Below, piece by piece: positions 18,901-28,634 of a DNA stretch of 54,898 nt. Under the pieces are notes generated by a model that did not search any database, was not told the DNA's origin, and saw nothing but the letters and a program-made list of their open reading frames with translations. The translations under genes were made by a program, and so were the position numbers. Source of the DNA: Streptomyces rugosispiralis (GTDB taxonomy: Bacteria > Actinomycetota > Actinomycetes > Streptomycetales > Streptomycetaceae); assembly GCF_024505145.1 (NCBI RefSeq), contig NZ_JANIAA010000054.1, positions 1 through 54,898 of the forward strand, written 5' to 3'. The stretch's first letter is position 1. Every line of letters starts with the position of its first letter.

Positions 18901-19474
18901 GGTCCAGCACCTGCTGGGCCTCGCTGAGCGCGTGCGGATCGAGGTCGCCTTCCCCGAGCGGCACTTCGATCACCAGGTCGGGCACGTGAACGTCGTGGCG
19001 GCGCCAGACGCCCAGCAGCTCTCCCGGCCGTGCCTGTGCGCCGGAGGGGCCTTCGTCGCCGCGCAGGTAGTCCATGTGCTCGGCGTAGCTGGCGATGTCC
19101 TCCAGGTACAGGGCGAATCGGCAGTGGACGGCGAGTTGCGCGGTCCTGCGACCGGGGGTGGTGCGCACCCGGAAGTCGAGTGCCAAGACCGGGGACGCCT
19201 GCGTGCCGCGCAGGGACTCGACGGGCCGGCGGCTCGGGTCGGCCGTCGCCTCGTCTGGTGCTGGCAGGTGTCGCGGCGGGACCGCGACGGCGGGCAGCAC
19301 TCCGACGACGACGTGGTCGCGTGGTGTCCACGGGGGTTTGTGCGGGGCGCCACTGCGGTCGGCAAGCCTGTCGGCGAGGGCCTGCGTCAGGTGTTCGATC
19401 AGCACCGTCTCCCGCTGGTTGTCCGCAGCGCTGTCGGGGTGCGGCGCCAGCAGGTTGTTGCGGGCATCGTTCAC
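15915..19474 (-). CDS. drmA: DrmA: DISARM helicase, with an apparent frameshift near 18833
   Basis: A large SF2 helicase of about 1186 residues. Walker A is in FPAGGGKTEAYLG (about residue 500), motif II is QDEMHLL (about 740), and motif VI is QVTARAGRTHAG (about 985). A Cys cluster CPYCERD...CAACQRI sits between motifs. Translation starts at a GTG (19474) after AGGAGG, overlapping the upstream stop as GTGA. The first 210 residues (NDARNNLLAPHP to EARRPLTAG) lie in one frame and the rest in another. Adding one G to the G-run near 18833 gives one continuous protein of normal DrmA size. Alternatively the helicase starts at the ATG at 18783, but ribosome-site spacing is poor. Confidence 0.85.
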
Positions 19475-21963
19475 GGCGCCTCCTGTGGTGAGCTGCTTGT
19501 GCTGCGGGGGCCTGGCACGCGGCCCAGGGCGGCCGCGGACACGCTCTTCTGGCCGCCGACGCGGCGGACGACGACCAGGTCGAACTCCTCGAGGACCTCC
19601 GAGACATCGATCCCGGAGCACAGTGTCTTCAGCTGGCGCAGCGCGGGGCCTTCCGTGCCCCGTGCGGCCTCGGTCATCGCCGCCACCGCGGTGTGGCCCA
19701 GCGTCCGGTGTAGGCGGCGTAGTTCCTCCGCCATGCGGGCCAGGCGCTGCCATGTGCCTCCTGCGGTCAGGCGGGTGTCCCGGGCCAGCAGGGCAACCCG
19801 ATGGATGTCTTGTGGGTCCTCCGGGGCGATGACGCTGCCGTCGGCCCATTTGCTGACCGCCTGCCATGACGAGACCTCGCTCCCGAGGTTCTTCAGGGCG
19901 GTGAGCACGGCCGGCCACGACCCTCGCTGCTCGTGCACGGCGGTGATGGCCTGGCGGAAGAAGCCGATCATCGTGTCCATGGCGGTCACCTCGGCGCTGT
20001 CGTGCATCACCATGACGAGCCGGTCGTGGAGTCTGGACTGCCCGTCGCCGCGTGCGCGCAGTAGCCGGCTGCCGGGGGTGAGCGCGGCCACCGGCACCCT
20101 GGCGTAGCGCTGGCCTATGAGGACGTCGACCTGCTCGTCACTGCGCAGCCAGAGCACCGCCCCTTCGGGTTCGGTGAGGACGGCCGTGGCCGGCCCCAGG
20201 TCGTCCGCTGCCGCCGTGGCACTGCGGCCGGGGCCCGCCGGGGTGCGGATGGCCCTGGCCGAGGCGTCGTAGTCCTCGAAGAGCGCCGAGAGGTCAAGGG
20301 CGAGGCGGCTGTCGCGCTCGGGTGAATCATCTGGTGCGGAGGACGGTCCGGAGAAGTCGACGGGGCCGTACGCGACGGGCAGCGGGGGCGTCGTCGGCTC
20401 CGGTACCTCGCCCAGCCTCAGCACCGCGGCGGTCTGGCGTATCTGCTCGTGCCAGCCGTTCAGCGCACGGCCGGCCGAACGCTCCAGCCAGGTGTACTCG
20501 CTCTGCTCCACCACGGCGACGTGTTCATCGACAGCACCGGAGAACAGCACGCCGGTGCGTGAGGTCGAGGGGACACCGAGGTGAAGCTCGAGCCTCGGCG
20601 AGGCGTCCCAGGCCAGGCGCTCCGTATAGGGCATCACATGCAGCGCACCGGCTCCTCGACCAGCGGCGGGCCCGGGCCGGGGGGCGAGCAGCAGGGAGTC
20701 GGCATCACCGCCGAGTGCGTCGGCCAGCTCCTCGGCGACAGCGGCGGCGGCGGAGCGGGAGCGGGTGCGGACCAGGACGGGGACGCCTGCCCGGTCCGCC
20801 CGTGCCCAATCGATCAGCGCAAGCAGCAGGTCCCAGCGCGGGTTGCCGTCGTACAGCAGTTCATACAGGTCCAGCACGCCGCGCCGGAGGTCGGGCCATT
20901 GGGTCTCGCGGAACAGCCCCCACGGCCCGGCCCGCCCCTCCAATGTCCCGCGGGTCACCGACCGGGCCAGCGCCCGCGCGCCGCTGCCGCGCCCCATCAG
21001 TACCTGCCAGGCGTCTTGCCTCCCGATCGACCCCCAGCTGCACCACAGCAGGTTGAGCAGACGCACCGCGTCGGCGATCGGCTGCGGCCAGGACTCCGAT
21101 GTGTGGACACGCCGTGCTGCGACCACACCCGCCACGACCGTCCGGTACAGCCCGGCGAGCTGCTCGTGGCGGTACACCGCCGCGCTCGGCGCGGCTGCCG
21201 GGCGGTGGGCGAGGAGGGCGTTACTGGTCAGGGGGCCGTATGCGGGGCGGTGCCCGAGGGTGTGCCGCACGTCGGCACGCAGCGCGGGACTCCACGGCCA
21301 CTGCGTCCAGGCCCGGCTGTCGCCTGGCTGGGTGCCCAGGTCGGCCACGGCCACGACGCGGGCGGCGTCGTGCTCGCTTGCCCAGGCCAACGCGCGCTCC
21401 CAGGACTGGTCGTTGGCCATGCTGGTGCGGTCGATGACGACGGTGCCGACGTCGGTCCCCAGCGAGGGGCTGCCGAGTGCGGTGTTGAGGTAGAACAGTC
21501 CCGAGGGCGAGTCGACAGCCCTCGTGATCTTTCCTTGGAGGTCGACGACCCGGCCGTCACCGCGGATTCTCTGCATGCGCAGGGCTCGCGAAAGGTTCTG
21601 TCGGCCGATCGCGAGCTGTGCTAGCCGTACGGTGACGTTGGTGCGCAGTCCGACGACGACCACCGGTCCGTCAGGGACCGGGCAGGGCGATCCGCCGGTC
21701 AGCTCTGCCCCGCGCCGTATGAGCTGGAGGTAGATCCCGATCAGCACGGCCAGGTCGTGCCGCCCGCGCGGGAGGCCCAGGTACACGCTGCGTTGGTCGC
21801 TCGATAACGCGCGGGACAACAGGGTCAGAGTGGCGCGGTCCAGCGGGCCAAGATCGACAGTGCGACCGCGGTCCGTCATGCGCAGGGCCTGCACGCGCTC
21901 GAAGAAGTCGGCCGGGCCTGCGTCGGGAGGGACGAGACCGTCCAGATATGTCACGCGCGCCAT
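19471..21963 (-). CDS. DrmE-like protein of a DISARM system
   Basis: A large protein (830 residues) of no familiar enzyme motif. It begins ARVTYLDGLVPPDAGPADFF and contains YLGLPRGRHDLAVLIGIYLQ near residue 65, TVVIDRTSMAND and a long helical C-terminal part. Its length, place as first gene of the operon and GTGA overlap with drmA fit DrmE, the protein of unknown function that marks class 2 DISARM. The identification rests on context and size, since I recognise no sequence signature. Start ATG at 21963, preceded by GGTGG; a GTG one codon upstream is possible. Confidence 0.6.
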   Translation of the reverse strand: MARVTYLDGLVPPDAGPADFFERVQALRMTDRGRTVDLGPLDRATLTLLSRALSSDQRSVYLGLPRGRHDLAVLIGIYLQLIRRGAELTGGSPCPVPDGPVVVVGLRTNVTVRLAQLAIGRQNLSRALRMQRIRGDGRVVDLQGKITRAVDSPSGLFYLNTALGSPSLGTDVGTVVIDRTSMANDQSWERALAWASEHDAARVVAVADLGTQPGDSRAWTQWPWSPALRADVRHTLGHRPAYGPLTSNALLAHRPAAAPSAAVYRHEQLAGLYRTVVAGVVAARRVHTSESWPQPIADAVRLLNLLWCSWGSIGRQDAWQVLMGRGSGARALARSVTRGTLEGRAGPWGLFRETQWPDLRRGVLDLYELLYDGNPRWDLLLALIDWARADRAGVPVLVRTRSRSAAAAVAEELADALGGDADSLLLAPRPGPAAGRGAGALHVMPYTERLAWDASPRLELHLGVPSTSRTGVLFSGAVDEHVAVVEQSEYTWLERSAGRALNGWHEQIRQTAAVLRLGEVPEPTTPPLPVAYGPVDFSGPSSAPDDSPERDSRLALDLSALFEDYDASARAIRTPAGPGRSATAAADDLGPATAVLTEPEGAVLWLRSDEQVDVLIGQRYARVPVAALTPGSRLLRARGDGQSRLHDRLVMVMHDSAEVTAMDTMIGFFRQAITAVHEQRGSWPAVLTALKNLGSEVSSWQAVSKWADGSVIAPEDPQDIHRVALLARDTRLTAGGTWQRLARMAEELRRLHRTLGHTAVAAMTEAARGTEGPALRQLKTLCSGIDVSEVLEEFDLVVVRRVGGQKSVSAAALGRVPGPRSTSSSPQEAP

Positions 21964-21966
21964 CAC

Positions 21967-22082
21967 CCACCTGGTATCCCCCCACTACCTGCCGTTACAA
22001 TAACGCACGTTGACAGGCCGTCACCTGCTCCTGCCCAATCCGAGGGCGGTGGATCCGGGTTCGGACCACCGGGGGCGTGCAC
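21967..22082. promoter_or_regulatory. divergent promoter region of the DISARM operon and its methylase
   Basis: 116 bases between divergent starts. It includes AT-rich TTACAATAACG and a TTGACA at 22010-22015, the likely -35 of one promoter, though no good -10 lies at the standard distance. On the minus strand TTGTAA and GATACC are spaced 16 bases apart. Sharing this short region suggests that methylase and restriction genes are coordinately expressed, which would help to avoid self-attack. Inference from layout. Confidence 0.4.
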
Positions 22083-24170
22083 ATGAACGAGAAGCCAGGG
22101 GCGGGCCTCCCCCCGGTCTCACTTCTCGAGGCCGGGTCGGCGCCAGTGGAGTGGAGCCGGATCGCCGAGCACGAGTCGTGGCGCAAGGAGGTGCACCGGC
22201 CCGCGACCTACGTGCACAAGTGGTGGGCGAGGCGCCTGGGCAGCGTCGCACGCCACTTACTGTTGGCTGCGGCGTCCGGGCCGGACGACTCCATTGCAGA
22301 CGCCGCGGCTAGGCTGCGGGGGCTCGTCGTCTACGATCCCTTCGCCGGATCGGGCACCACCCTTGTCGAGGCGGCCAAACTCGGGGCCGCCACCGTCGGC
22401 CGCGACATTAACCCCGTCGCGACGCTCACCCAGCGGCAGGCGCTGCAGCCATGGGACCTTGAGGTGCTCGCGGACCTCTTCGGGCAGGTCGTCAGGAAGT
22501 GCGCCCGCCCCGTCCAGGAACTGCACCGCACCGTCTCCAACGAACCCGTCCTGCACTACTTCTGGGTGGCCCTCGCGCGCTGCCCGGAGTGCGGCGAGGA
22601 CGTGGAGCTCTTCACCACCCGGGTGTTCGCCCGCCACGCGTACCCGCGCCGATTCCCCCGCGCCCAGGCCATATGCCCGGGCTGCCGGGGCATCTGCGTC
22701 ACCGACCTGAGCAAGGACGAGAGGGGGCACTGCCCCGCCTGCGGCATGACCTTCCCGTTCCAAGGCGCCGCCCGTGGAAGATTCATGACGTGCCGTCACA
22801 GGCATCGCACCCCTGTCATTGCCGCGCTGAACGGCGCCGTCCCGGAACGGCGCATGTACGCGAAGCTGGTGCTACGCGCCGACGGCAGGCGTGAGTACCG
22901 GGCGATCGACGACTTCGACCTCTGCCTGTACGACAAGGCGGCGAAGTCCCTCGCCGACACATCGCCCGATGAGCTCGTACGCCCGCTCGGCGCGCTGGAG
23001 GAAGGCGTCAGCACGGTCCAGGCGCTCCGCTGGGGGTACGACTCCTGGGAGCGGTTCTTCAACGAGCGCCAGCGTTACAGCCTCGGGCTCATCGGCGCGG
23101 CGCTGCGCGATCTCCCCGGGGTGTCTCCGGAACGCGAGGCGCTCATCGCATCGTTCGGCAGAACCGTCGAACACCACAACCTCTTCTGCTCCTACAAGGG
23201 GGAGGGCACCGGCCCGGTCCGCTCGATCTTCCACAACCACGTACTGCGACCGGAGCGGTGCAGCGTCGAAGGAGACCCCTGGGGTGCCCAGGGGGGATCG
23301 GCCGGGTTCTCCGGGGTGCTCACCCGGCTACACAAAGCGGCCCAGTACAAGAACACCCCGCTGGACTTCAGGGCCGAGGCCGACCGGATCCTCGCCGTCG
23401 ACCAGTCCTCGCTGCCCGTCGCCCGCCCCCTGAGCACGACGTGGCAGCAGTTCGTACGGGATCCCGCAACGGCCTACACCACCACCGGCGATGCCTCGCA
23501 AACGGATCTTCCCGACAACAGCGTGGACCTCATCGTCACCGACCCCCCCTACGTCGACAACGTCCACTACTCGGAACTTGCCGACTTCTTCCACGCGTGG
23601 CTCAGCGCCATGCGCCCCTACCAGGGCTATCCGGACATGCCCAGCACCCGGGCCGTCCAAGAAGTACAGAACGCCGCCCCTGATGGATTCCAAGCCACCG
23701 CAGCCCGCGTCTGGCGCGAGTGCCGACGCGTCCTCAAACCCGGCGGCTGCCTCTTGTTCAGCTTTCACCAGTCGCAGACGGTAGGCTGGTGCGCTCTGAT
23801 GCGGTCGCTGTCCGACGCGGGCTTCACCGTCACCACCACCCGCGCCATGATCGCCGAAGTAGCCACCAGTCTCTCCAAGACCGCAGCAGCGGAGCCCAAC
23901 CGCATCGACGTCATCGTGCTGTGCCGCGACGCCGCGGGCATGTCGGTCGAGGCAGCCCCCGACCTCGACCAGGCCGCCGCGCAGGCGCTGTCGGAGATCC
24001 AGAGCATCAGGGAAGCCGGACTGCAGGTGGGCCCCGGCGACGTCCGCACCGCAGTACGCGCCGCAGTCCTCGCAGCAGGAACACGCCAGGCGGCCGCCGA
24101 CTGGGAAACCCTGCAAGCAGAAGCAGACCAACGAGCCACAGCGGCGGTAGCGGAATTCAACACCACCTGA
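22083..24170 (+). CDS. Zn-ribbon DNA methylase with DPPY motif, DISARM-associated
   Basis: A 695-residue amino-methyltransferase. SAM motif I is DPFAGSGTT (about residue 90) and the catalytic motif IV is TDPPYVDNV (about 487); RVLKPGGCLLFSFH follows. Between them are CPECGED, CPGCRG and CPACGM zinc-ribbon pairs, as in COG1743 methylases ('DNA methylase containing a Zn-ribbon'). HKWWARR near the N-terminus is also typical. DPPY implies N6-adenine or N4-cytosine methylation rather than C5-cytosine. It is divergent from the DISARM operon and presumably protects host DNA. Start ATG at 22083 after GGGGG; a GTG at 22077 is an alternative. Confidence 0.85.
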   Translation: MNEKPGAGLPPVSLLEAGSAPVEWSRIAEHESWRKEVHRPATYVHKWWARRLGSVARHLLLAAASGPDDSIADAAARLRGLVVYDPFAGSGTTLVEAAKLGAATVGRDINPVATLTQRQALQPWDLEVLADLFGQVVRKCARPVQELHRTVSNEPVLHYFWVALARCPECGEDVELFTTRVFARHAYPRRFPRAQAICPGCRGICVTDLSKDERGHCPACGMTFPFQGAARGRFMTCRHRHRTPVIAALNGAVPERRMYAKLVLRADGRREYRAIDDFDLCLYDKAAKSLADTSPDELVRPLGALEEGVSTVQALRWGYDSWERFFNERQRYSLGLIGAALRDLPGVSPEREALIASFGRTVEHHNLFCSYKGEGTGPVRSIFHNHVLRPERCSVEGDPWGAQGGSAGFSGVLTRLHKAAQYKNTPLDFRAEADRILAVDQSSLPVARPLSTTWQQFVRDPATAYTTTGDASQTDLPDNSVDLIVTDPPYVDNVHYSELADFFHAWLSAMRPYQGYPDMPSTRAVQEVQNAAPDGFQATAARVWRECRRVLKPGGCLLFSFHQSQTVGWCALMRSLSDAGFTVTTTRAMIAEVATSLSKTAAAEPNRIDVIVLCRDAAGMSVEAAPDLDQAAAQALSEIQSIREAGLQVGPGDVRTAVRAAVLAAGTRQAAADWETLQAEADQRATAAVAEFNTT

Positions 24171-24273
24171 CTCCTCCGGGGCCGGTGCCAGCCACATCCC
24201 GACCCGACCCGGACCAGCGAGGAGAACCAGGTACGGCCCCAACACGCAGAGCGCCCAACGGCGACTGCCCGGC

Positions 24274-25962
24274 CCTTAGCCTGAATCCACCGAAGTGACG
24301 CTTGTGGATGACTTTCAGGAGAACGAAGAAGTGCCTTGTGACCTGCGATGATGGGAGTTCTTCAGGCTTCCAGCACGCACGATCAGCAAGGCACTTCCGA
24401 GATGCAATCTTCCCACACCCCCGCGAGGCTCTCCGCTACGTTCGACGACTGGAATCTGGTCGCGCAGGCCGGGCTGGTCCCGGTCATGCGGCTGGCCGAG
24501 CGGTGCGGGCTCTCGCGGCTGGTCGCCGAGAAGGTGAAGCTGACCGGGGCGGGAAACGGTGCGGGTGCGGCGGCGGGCGCCAAGGTCACCAGCATCGTGG
24601 GCGGCATGGTCGCGGGCGCGGACAGCATCGACGACCTGGACGTGCTGCGTCATGGTGCGATGCCGGCCGTGTTCGGCGGTGTCCGTGCCCCGTCCACGCT
24701 GGGTACATTCCTGCGTGCGTTCACCCACGGTCACGCTCTCCAGCTCCACGCTGTGCACCGCCGGTTCCTGGGCGCGCTGGCCGCGCATGCCCCGCTACTG
24801 CCCGGCTCGGGCGAGAAGGCGTTCATCGATGTCGACTCCACCCATAAACGTGTGTACGGCCGGGCCAAACAGAGCGCGGAGTACGGCCGGTTCAAGGGCA
24901 TCCGCACCCTGCACCCCTTGCTCGCCACGATCTGCACCCCCACCTCCCGGCCAGTGATCGCCGCCGTGCGGATGCGCCGCGGCAAGGCGGCCGACTCCCG
25001 TGGCGCCCCGAAATTCGTCAGTGAGGCCTTGGCCACCGCCGTCGAGGCCGACTGCACCGGCATGCGCATCCTGCGCGCGGACTCCCAGTTCTACAACGCC
25101 GCCGTCATCGCCGCCTGCCGCAGGGCCGGCGCCCACTTCTCGATCACCACCGGCATGAACCCCTCCGTCAAACGCGCCATCCTGGGCATCCCGGAGGAGG
25201 CGTGGCAGCAGATCACCTACCCCACCGCGATCCCCGATCCGGACACCGGCGAGCTCATCTCGAACGCCGAGGTCACCGAGATACCCGCCTACACCGCGTT
25301 CGCCAGCCGCAAGAAGAGCGAACGGGTCACAGCCCGGCTCATCGTGCGCCGGGTCCGCGACCTCGCGAAACCTGCCGTCATAGGCGAGCAGGGCGAACTG
25401 TTCCCGGTCTGGCGCCACCACCCCTTCTTCACCGACAACCCCGCTCCGACACTCCAGACCGAACGGGAACACCGCCACCACGCCGTCATCGAGCAGGTCA
25501 TCGCCGACAGCAAGACCGCAGCCCTCACCCACCTGCCCTCCGGCCACTTCAACGCCAACGCCGCCTGGCTCACCCAGTGGGCGATCACCTACAACCTGCT
25601 GCGGGCCGCCGGTGCCCTGGCCTCCGCCTTCCACGCCAGAGCCACCACCGCCACCATCCGCGCCCACTTGGTCAACATCCCCGCCCGGATCGCGCGTTCC
25701 GCCCGGCGTCTCATGCTGCACCTGCCCCGGCGATGGCCCTGGCAGCACGCCTGGACGCACCTGTTCGACACCGTCCACGCACCGCCCGAACCAGCCTGAC
25801 CCCCTACCCACCCGCCCGACCGGGCCCAACCGGAGCTGACATCGTGGAAAAGCTGGATAGACCAGCGAATACCCCACGTCAACAACCGGCCGACGACCCG
25901 ACGCCCGGCCCAGCGAGCCTCAAAAACCGACTCCAGAACCGACCGGTGGATCGAGGCTTAGG
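24274..25962 (+). mobile_element. IS1380-family insertion sequence
   Basis: A 1.69-kb element with one transposase gene. The left end (24274-24292, CCTTAGCCTGAATCCACCG) and the right end (25944-25962 in reverse complement, CCTAAGCCTCGATCCACCG) match at 16 of 19 positions and form the terminal inverted repeats. No 4-bp target duplication is evident beside these borders, so the exact ends may differ by a few bases or the flanks have changed. It marks the downstream edge of the DISARM locus. Confidence 0.75.
24402..25799 (+). CDS. IS1380-family transposase
   Basis: A 465-residue DDE transposase. AFIDVDSTHKRVYGR holds the first catalytic Asp, ILRADSQFYNAAVIAACRRA the second, and the C-terminal EHRHHAVIEQVIADSKTAAL the Glu, with YNLLRAAG after it. 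Full length with no stops, so possibly active. The start is placed at the ATG at 24402 (MQSSHTPARLSATFDD); the frame is open upstream to 24348 but without conservation. Confidence 0.9.
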   Translation: MQSSHTPARLSATFDDWNLVAQAGLVPVMRLAERCGLSRLVAEKVKLTGAGNGAGAAAGAKVTSIVGGMVAGADSIDDLDVLRHGAMPAVFGGVRAPSTLGTFLRAFTHGHALQLHAVHRRFLGALAAHAPLLPGSGEKAFIDVDSTHKRVYGRAKQSAEYGRFKGIRTLHPLLATICTPTSRPVIAAVRMRRGKAADSRGAPKFVSEALATAVEADCTGMRILRADSQFYNAAVIAACRRAGAHFSITTGMNPSVKRAILGIPEEAWQQITYPTAIPDPDTGELISNAEVTEIPAYTAFASRKKSERVTARLIVRRVRDLAKPAVIGEQGELFPVWRHHPFFTDNPAPTLQTEREHRHHAVIEQVIADSKTAALTHLPSGHFNANAAWLTQWAITYNLLRAAGALASAFHARATTATIRAHLVNIPARIARSARRLMLHLPRRWPWQHAWTHLFDTVHAPPEPA

Positions 25963-26045
25963 TCGCCCTTGTCGACGTCTGAGCGCAGGCCGACGACGGT
26001 GAACACCGTGGCCTATGACGCGGGTCGCTGCACTGGTGGGCCCGC

Positions 26046-26243
26046 TCATGTACGGACAGCGGCGAGGGCTGCAGTCATAGCTGCGGCCAGGGTGATGACC
26101 GCGGCGAATGTGGTGGCGGCCTGCTTGAGGGCGGTGGGGTAGGTGGCGCCGTCCAGGCGGGCGAGTACGGCGGCGCCGACGGCGGCCAGCAGCGCGATCA
26201 CGACGACCAGGGCGGTGGTGAGCAGTACGACGGCGACGTTCAC
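26046..26243 (-). CDS. small two-helix membrane protein
   Basis: A 65-residue protein opening at GTG (26243) after GGGAG. Residues 3-27 (VAVVLLTTALVVVIALLAAV) and 44-62 (TTFAAVITLAAAMTAALAAV) are hydrophobic helices joined by a short loop, ARLDGATYPTALKQAA. Function unknown. It is divergent from the XRE/ATPase gene, 122 bases apart. Small membrane proteins beside regulators with NTPase domains can be effectors, but nothing here proves that. Confidence 0.6.
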   Translation of the reverse strand: MNVAVVLLTTALVVVIALLAAVGAAVLARLDGATYPTALKQAATTFAAVITLAAAMTAALAAVRT

Positions 26244-26365
26244 GGCAGGCTCCCTGCGCACGGTGAGATGTTGACATGGTTGAAGGTCGCGGAATCGGTG
26301 TGCGCCGGGGTTCGCCGGGAGGAAGATGAACAGCGGCGAACACATCTCGGCCTGGGGGCGAGCAC

Positions 26366-28526
26366 GTGCACGACGAGCAGAGCGACCACCATCCGGCACT
26401 GACCGAGCTGCGCAGGAGACTGAACGGTGGACTGGCCCGGGCCCGGCTTGACAAGACGCAACTCGCCACCCGGGCACAGCTGGGGCGTACGACCGTGTCG
26501 GAGGCGTTCGGGGCCGACGGGCGAGTGCCGTCCGAAAAGACGGTGGCGGCACTGGCCCGCGCGCTGAAACTCCCCGTGCAGGAGCTGCTGGAGCTGCAGC
26601 GGACCGCGGCGGCCTCGGATGCGGGGTCCGGGTCGGGGCCGGGCAGGCCGATCGGTGAGTGGGAGCCGCACGCTCTGGAAGTCCACCCGGCCGGTCCCGG
26701 TTCCGGCTCGCCGGAGCAGCGGGCCCTGCCCGGCTATGTGCCCCGCGAGCACGACCGGGTCCTGACGGACGCCGTACGCGAGGCCGGGGAGGGCCACAGC
26801 CGGATGCTGGTCCTGGTCGGCACCTCCTCCACCGGGAAGACGCGGGCCTGCTGGGAAGCCGTCCAGGCGCTGGCCGAGAAGGGGTGGCAGCTGTGGCATC
26901 CCTTCGACCCGACCCGCGCCGAGGCCGCGCTCGACGACCTGAACCGCGTCCGGCCGCGGACCGTGGTCTGGCTGAACGAGGCCCAGCACTACCTCGGCGA
27001 CCCGAGGACCGGTGAACGGATCGCGGCCGCCGTGCACAGTCTGCTCGTCCAGCCTGAGCGTGGGCCGGTGCTGGTGCTGGGCACGCTGTGGCCCGAGTAC
27101 GCCACCCAGTACACCGCCCTGCCCACCCCAGACGGGCCGGACCCGCACAGCCGGGTCCGGGAACTGCTCACTGGCCGCACCCTCACGGTCCCCGACACGT
27201 TCGACGCTCCGGCCCTGGCCGCTGCGAACGTCCTCGCCGAGGGCGGCGACCGGCTGCTGGCCGACGCCCTCAACCGCGCCAGTGCCGACGGACGCCTGAC
27301 ACAGGACCTGGCCGGAGCCCCCGAACTCCTGCACCGCTACCAGAGTGGCACCCCGGCCGCCAAAGCCGTACTGGAAGCGGCGATGGACGCACGCCGCCTC
27401 GGCGTCGGCCTCCACCTCCCCCATGCCTTCCTCACCGACGCAGCCCTCGACTACCTCTCCGACATCGACCACGACCAGCTCACCGACGACTGGGCGGAAG
27501 CTGCCTTCGCTGAACTCGCACACCTGGTTCATGGGAAGCAAGCCCCCCTACGCCGCGCCAACCCCCGCCCCCAGCGCCGCACGCCCGGAACCCCACCAAT
27601 CGCCACGCTCCCCCACCCGACAGCGGGGCCGGTATTCCGGCTTGCTGACTACCTCGAACAACACGGCCGCGCCACCCGCCGACGCCTGTGCCCGCCCGCC
27701 TCTTTCTGGCAGGCTGCCCACACCCATCTCACCGACATGGACGACTTGCTAAATCTCGCTGAAGCAGCGCGATTCCGTTACCGCAACCATTGGGCATTGC
27801 ACCTCCGGCATCAGGCCCGCACGCGCCAACCTGCTCTCGCTGAACGAGCCGAGAATCTCGCCAACATCGTGGTGGCACCTGAACGCGGGAGGCCAGACGA
27901 AGAGAGCACAACCGAAGGCTTCGGTGGGCAGGTTGCGGACGCCAGCGAGGTGCCCGTCTCCTTGCTCGCGCAGATGCACCAGAGGGCCGGAGACCACGAA
28001 TCGGCCGAGGCTCTACTTCTGCAGGCCGCCGACGGCGGCAGCCCCGAGGCTCTGTTTGCCTTGGCGCGACGACGCGAGCGTACCGGGGACAAAGGCGCCG
28101 CCGAGGCCCTCTACCGGCGCGCTGCGGATGCCGGCTACAGAGTCGCACTGGTGGCGCTGGGGTGGATCCGCGAAAGTTCCAACGACCTTGTCATCGCTGG
28201 CCCTCTATCAGAGGGCCAGCGACGCTGGCATTCCGGACGGCCGAATAAACCTGGCACGGATGCGGGAGCAAGCCGCAGACCGGGACTCGGCCGAAGCCCT
28301 GGCCCGACAAGCCGCAGACGCTGGCGACACCAGCGTCCTGGTCGCCCTGGCACGCATACGCGAACGGGCTGGAGACAAAAAGGCCGCCGAGGCCCTCGCT
28401 GTGCAGGCCGCCGAGGCTGGGAACACCAGCACTCTGATCGCCGTGGCGCAGATGCGCGAAGCTTCAGGAAACCAAGACGCCGCAGAAATCCTCTATCGAT
28501 GCGTTGCCGACTTCGGCGCGCCCTGA
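26366..28526 (+). CDS. XRE-type HTH, P-loop ATPase and Sel1-like repeat protein, with a frameshift near 28198
   Basis: Starting at GTG (26366), residues about 10-75 form an XRE-type HTH (QLATRAQLGRTTVSEAFGAD). A P-loop GTSSTGKTRACWEAV follows at about 151 and a Walker B-like VVWLNEAQHYL. From about residue 540 there are Sel1/TPR-like repeats (SAEALLLQAADGGSPEALFALARRRERTGD). Near 28198 the frame shifts; the repeats resume in another frame (ALYQRASDAGIPDGRINLAR) and end at a TGA at 28524-28526. Removing one base restores a roughly 720-residue protein. The HTH-NTPase-repeat layout is like STAND-type signalling proteins; a defence role is possible because of its position beside DISARM. The indel may be an assembly error. 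Confidence 0.75.
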
Positions 28527-28634
28527 CAGTTCCTGCAGGATCGATGGCCACATGGGTTGGACCCGGATGGCACGCCCGCACAGCCATGGGAATGAACAGC
28601 TGGAGCCTCGGCCTCGCCGGAGGCGGGTTTCCGG

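Noticed and set aside
15915..18989. Long plus-strand open frames opposite drmA/drmB and drmE (for example 17211-18989)
   Set aside because: They are mirror frames of high-GC coding sequence. Their translations are rich in Val, Gly and Glu without motifs, while the minus strand has clear helicase and Cys motifs.
22010..22039. TTGACA as a complete promoter for the methylase
   Set aside because: A good -35 is present but no acceptable -10 occurs at 16-18 bases. Listed only as a weak signal in the divergent region.
24266..25966. A target-site duplication flanking the IS1380 element
   Set aside because: The four bases outside each inverted repeat (CGGC and TCGC) do not match, so no duplication is claimed.
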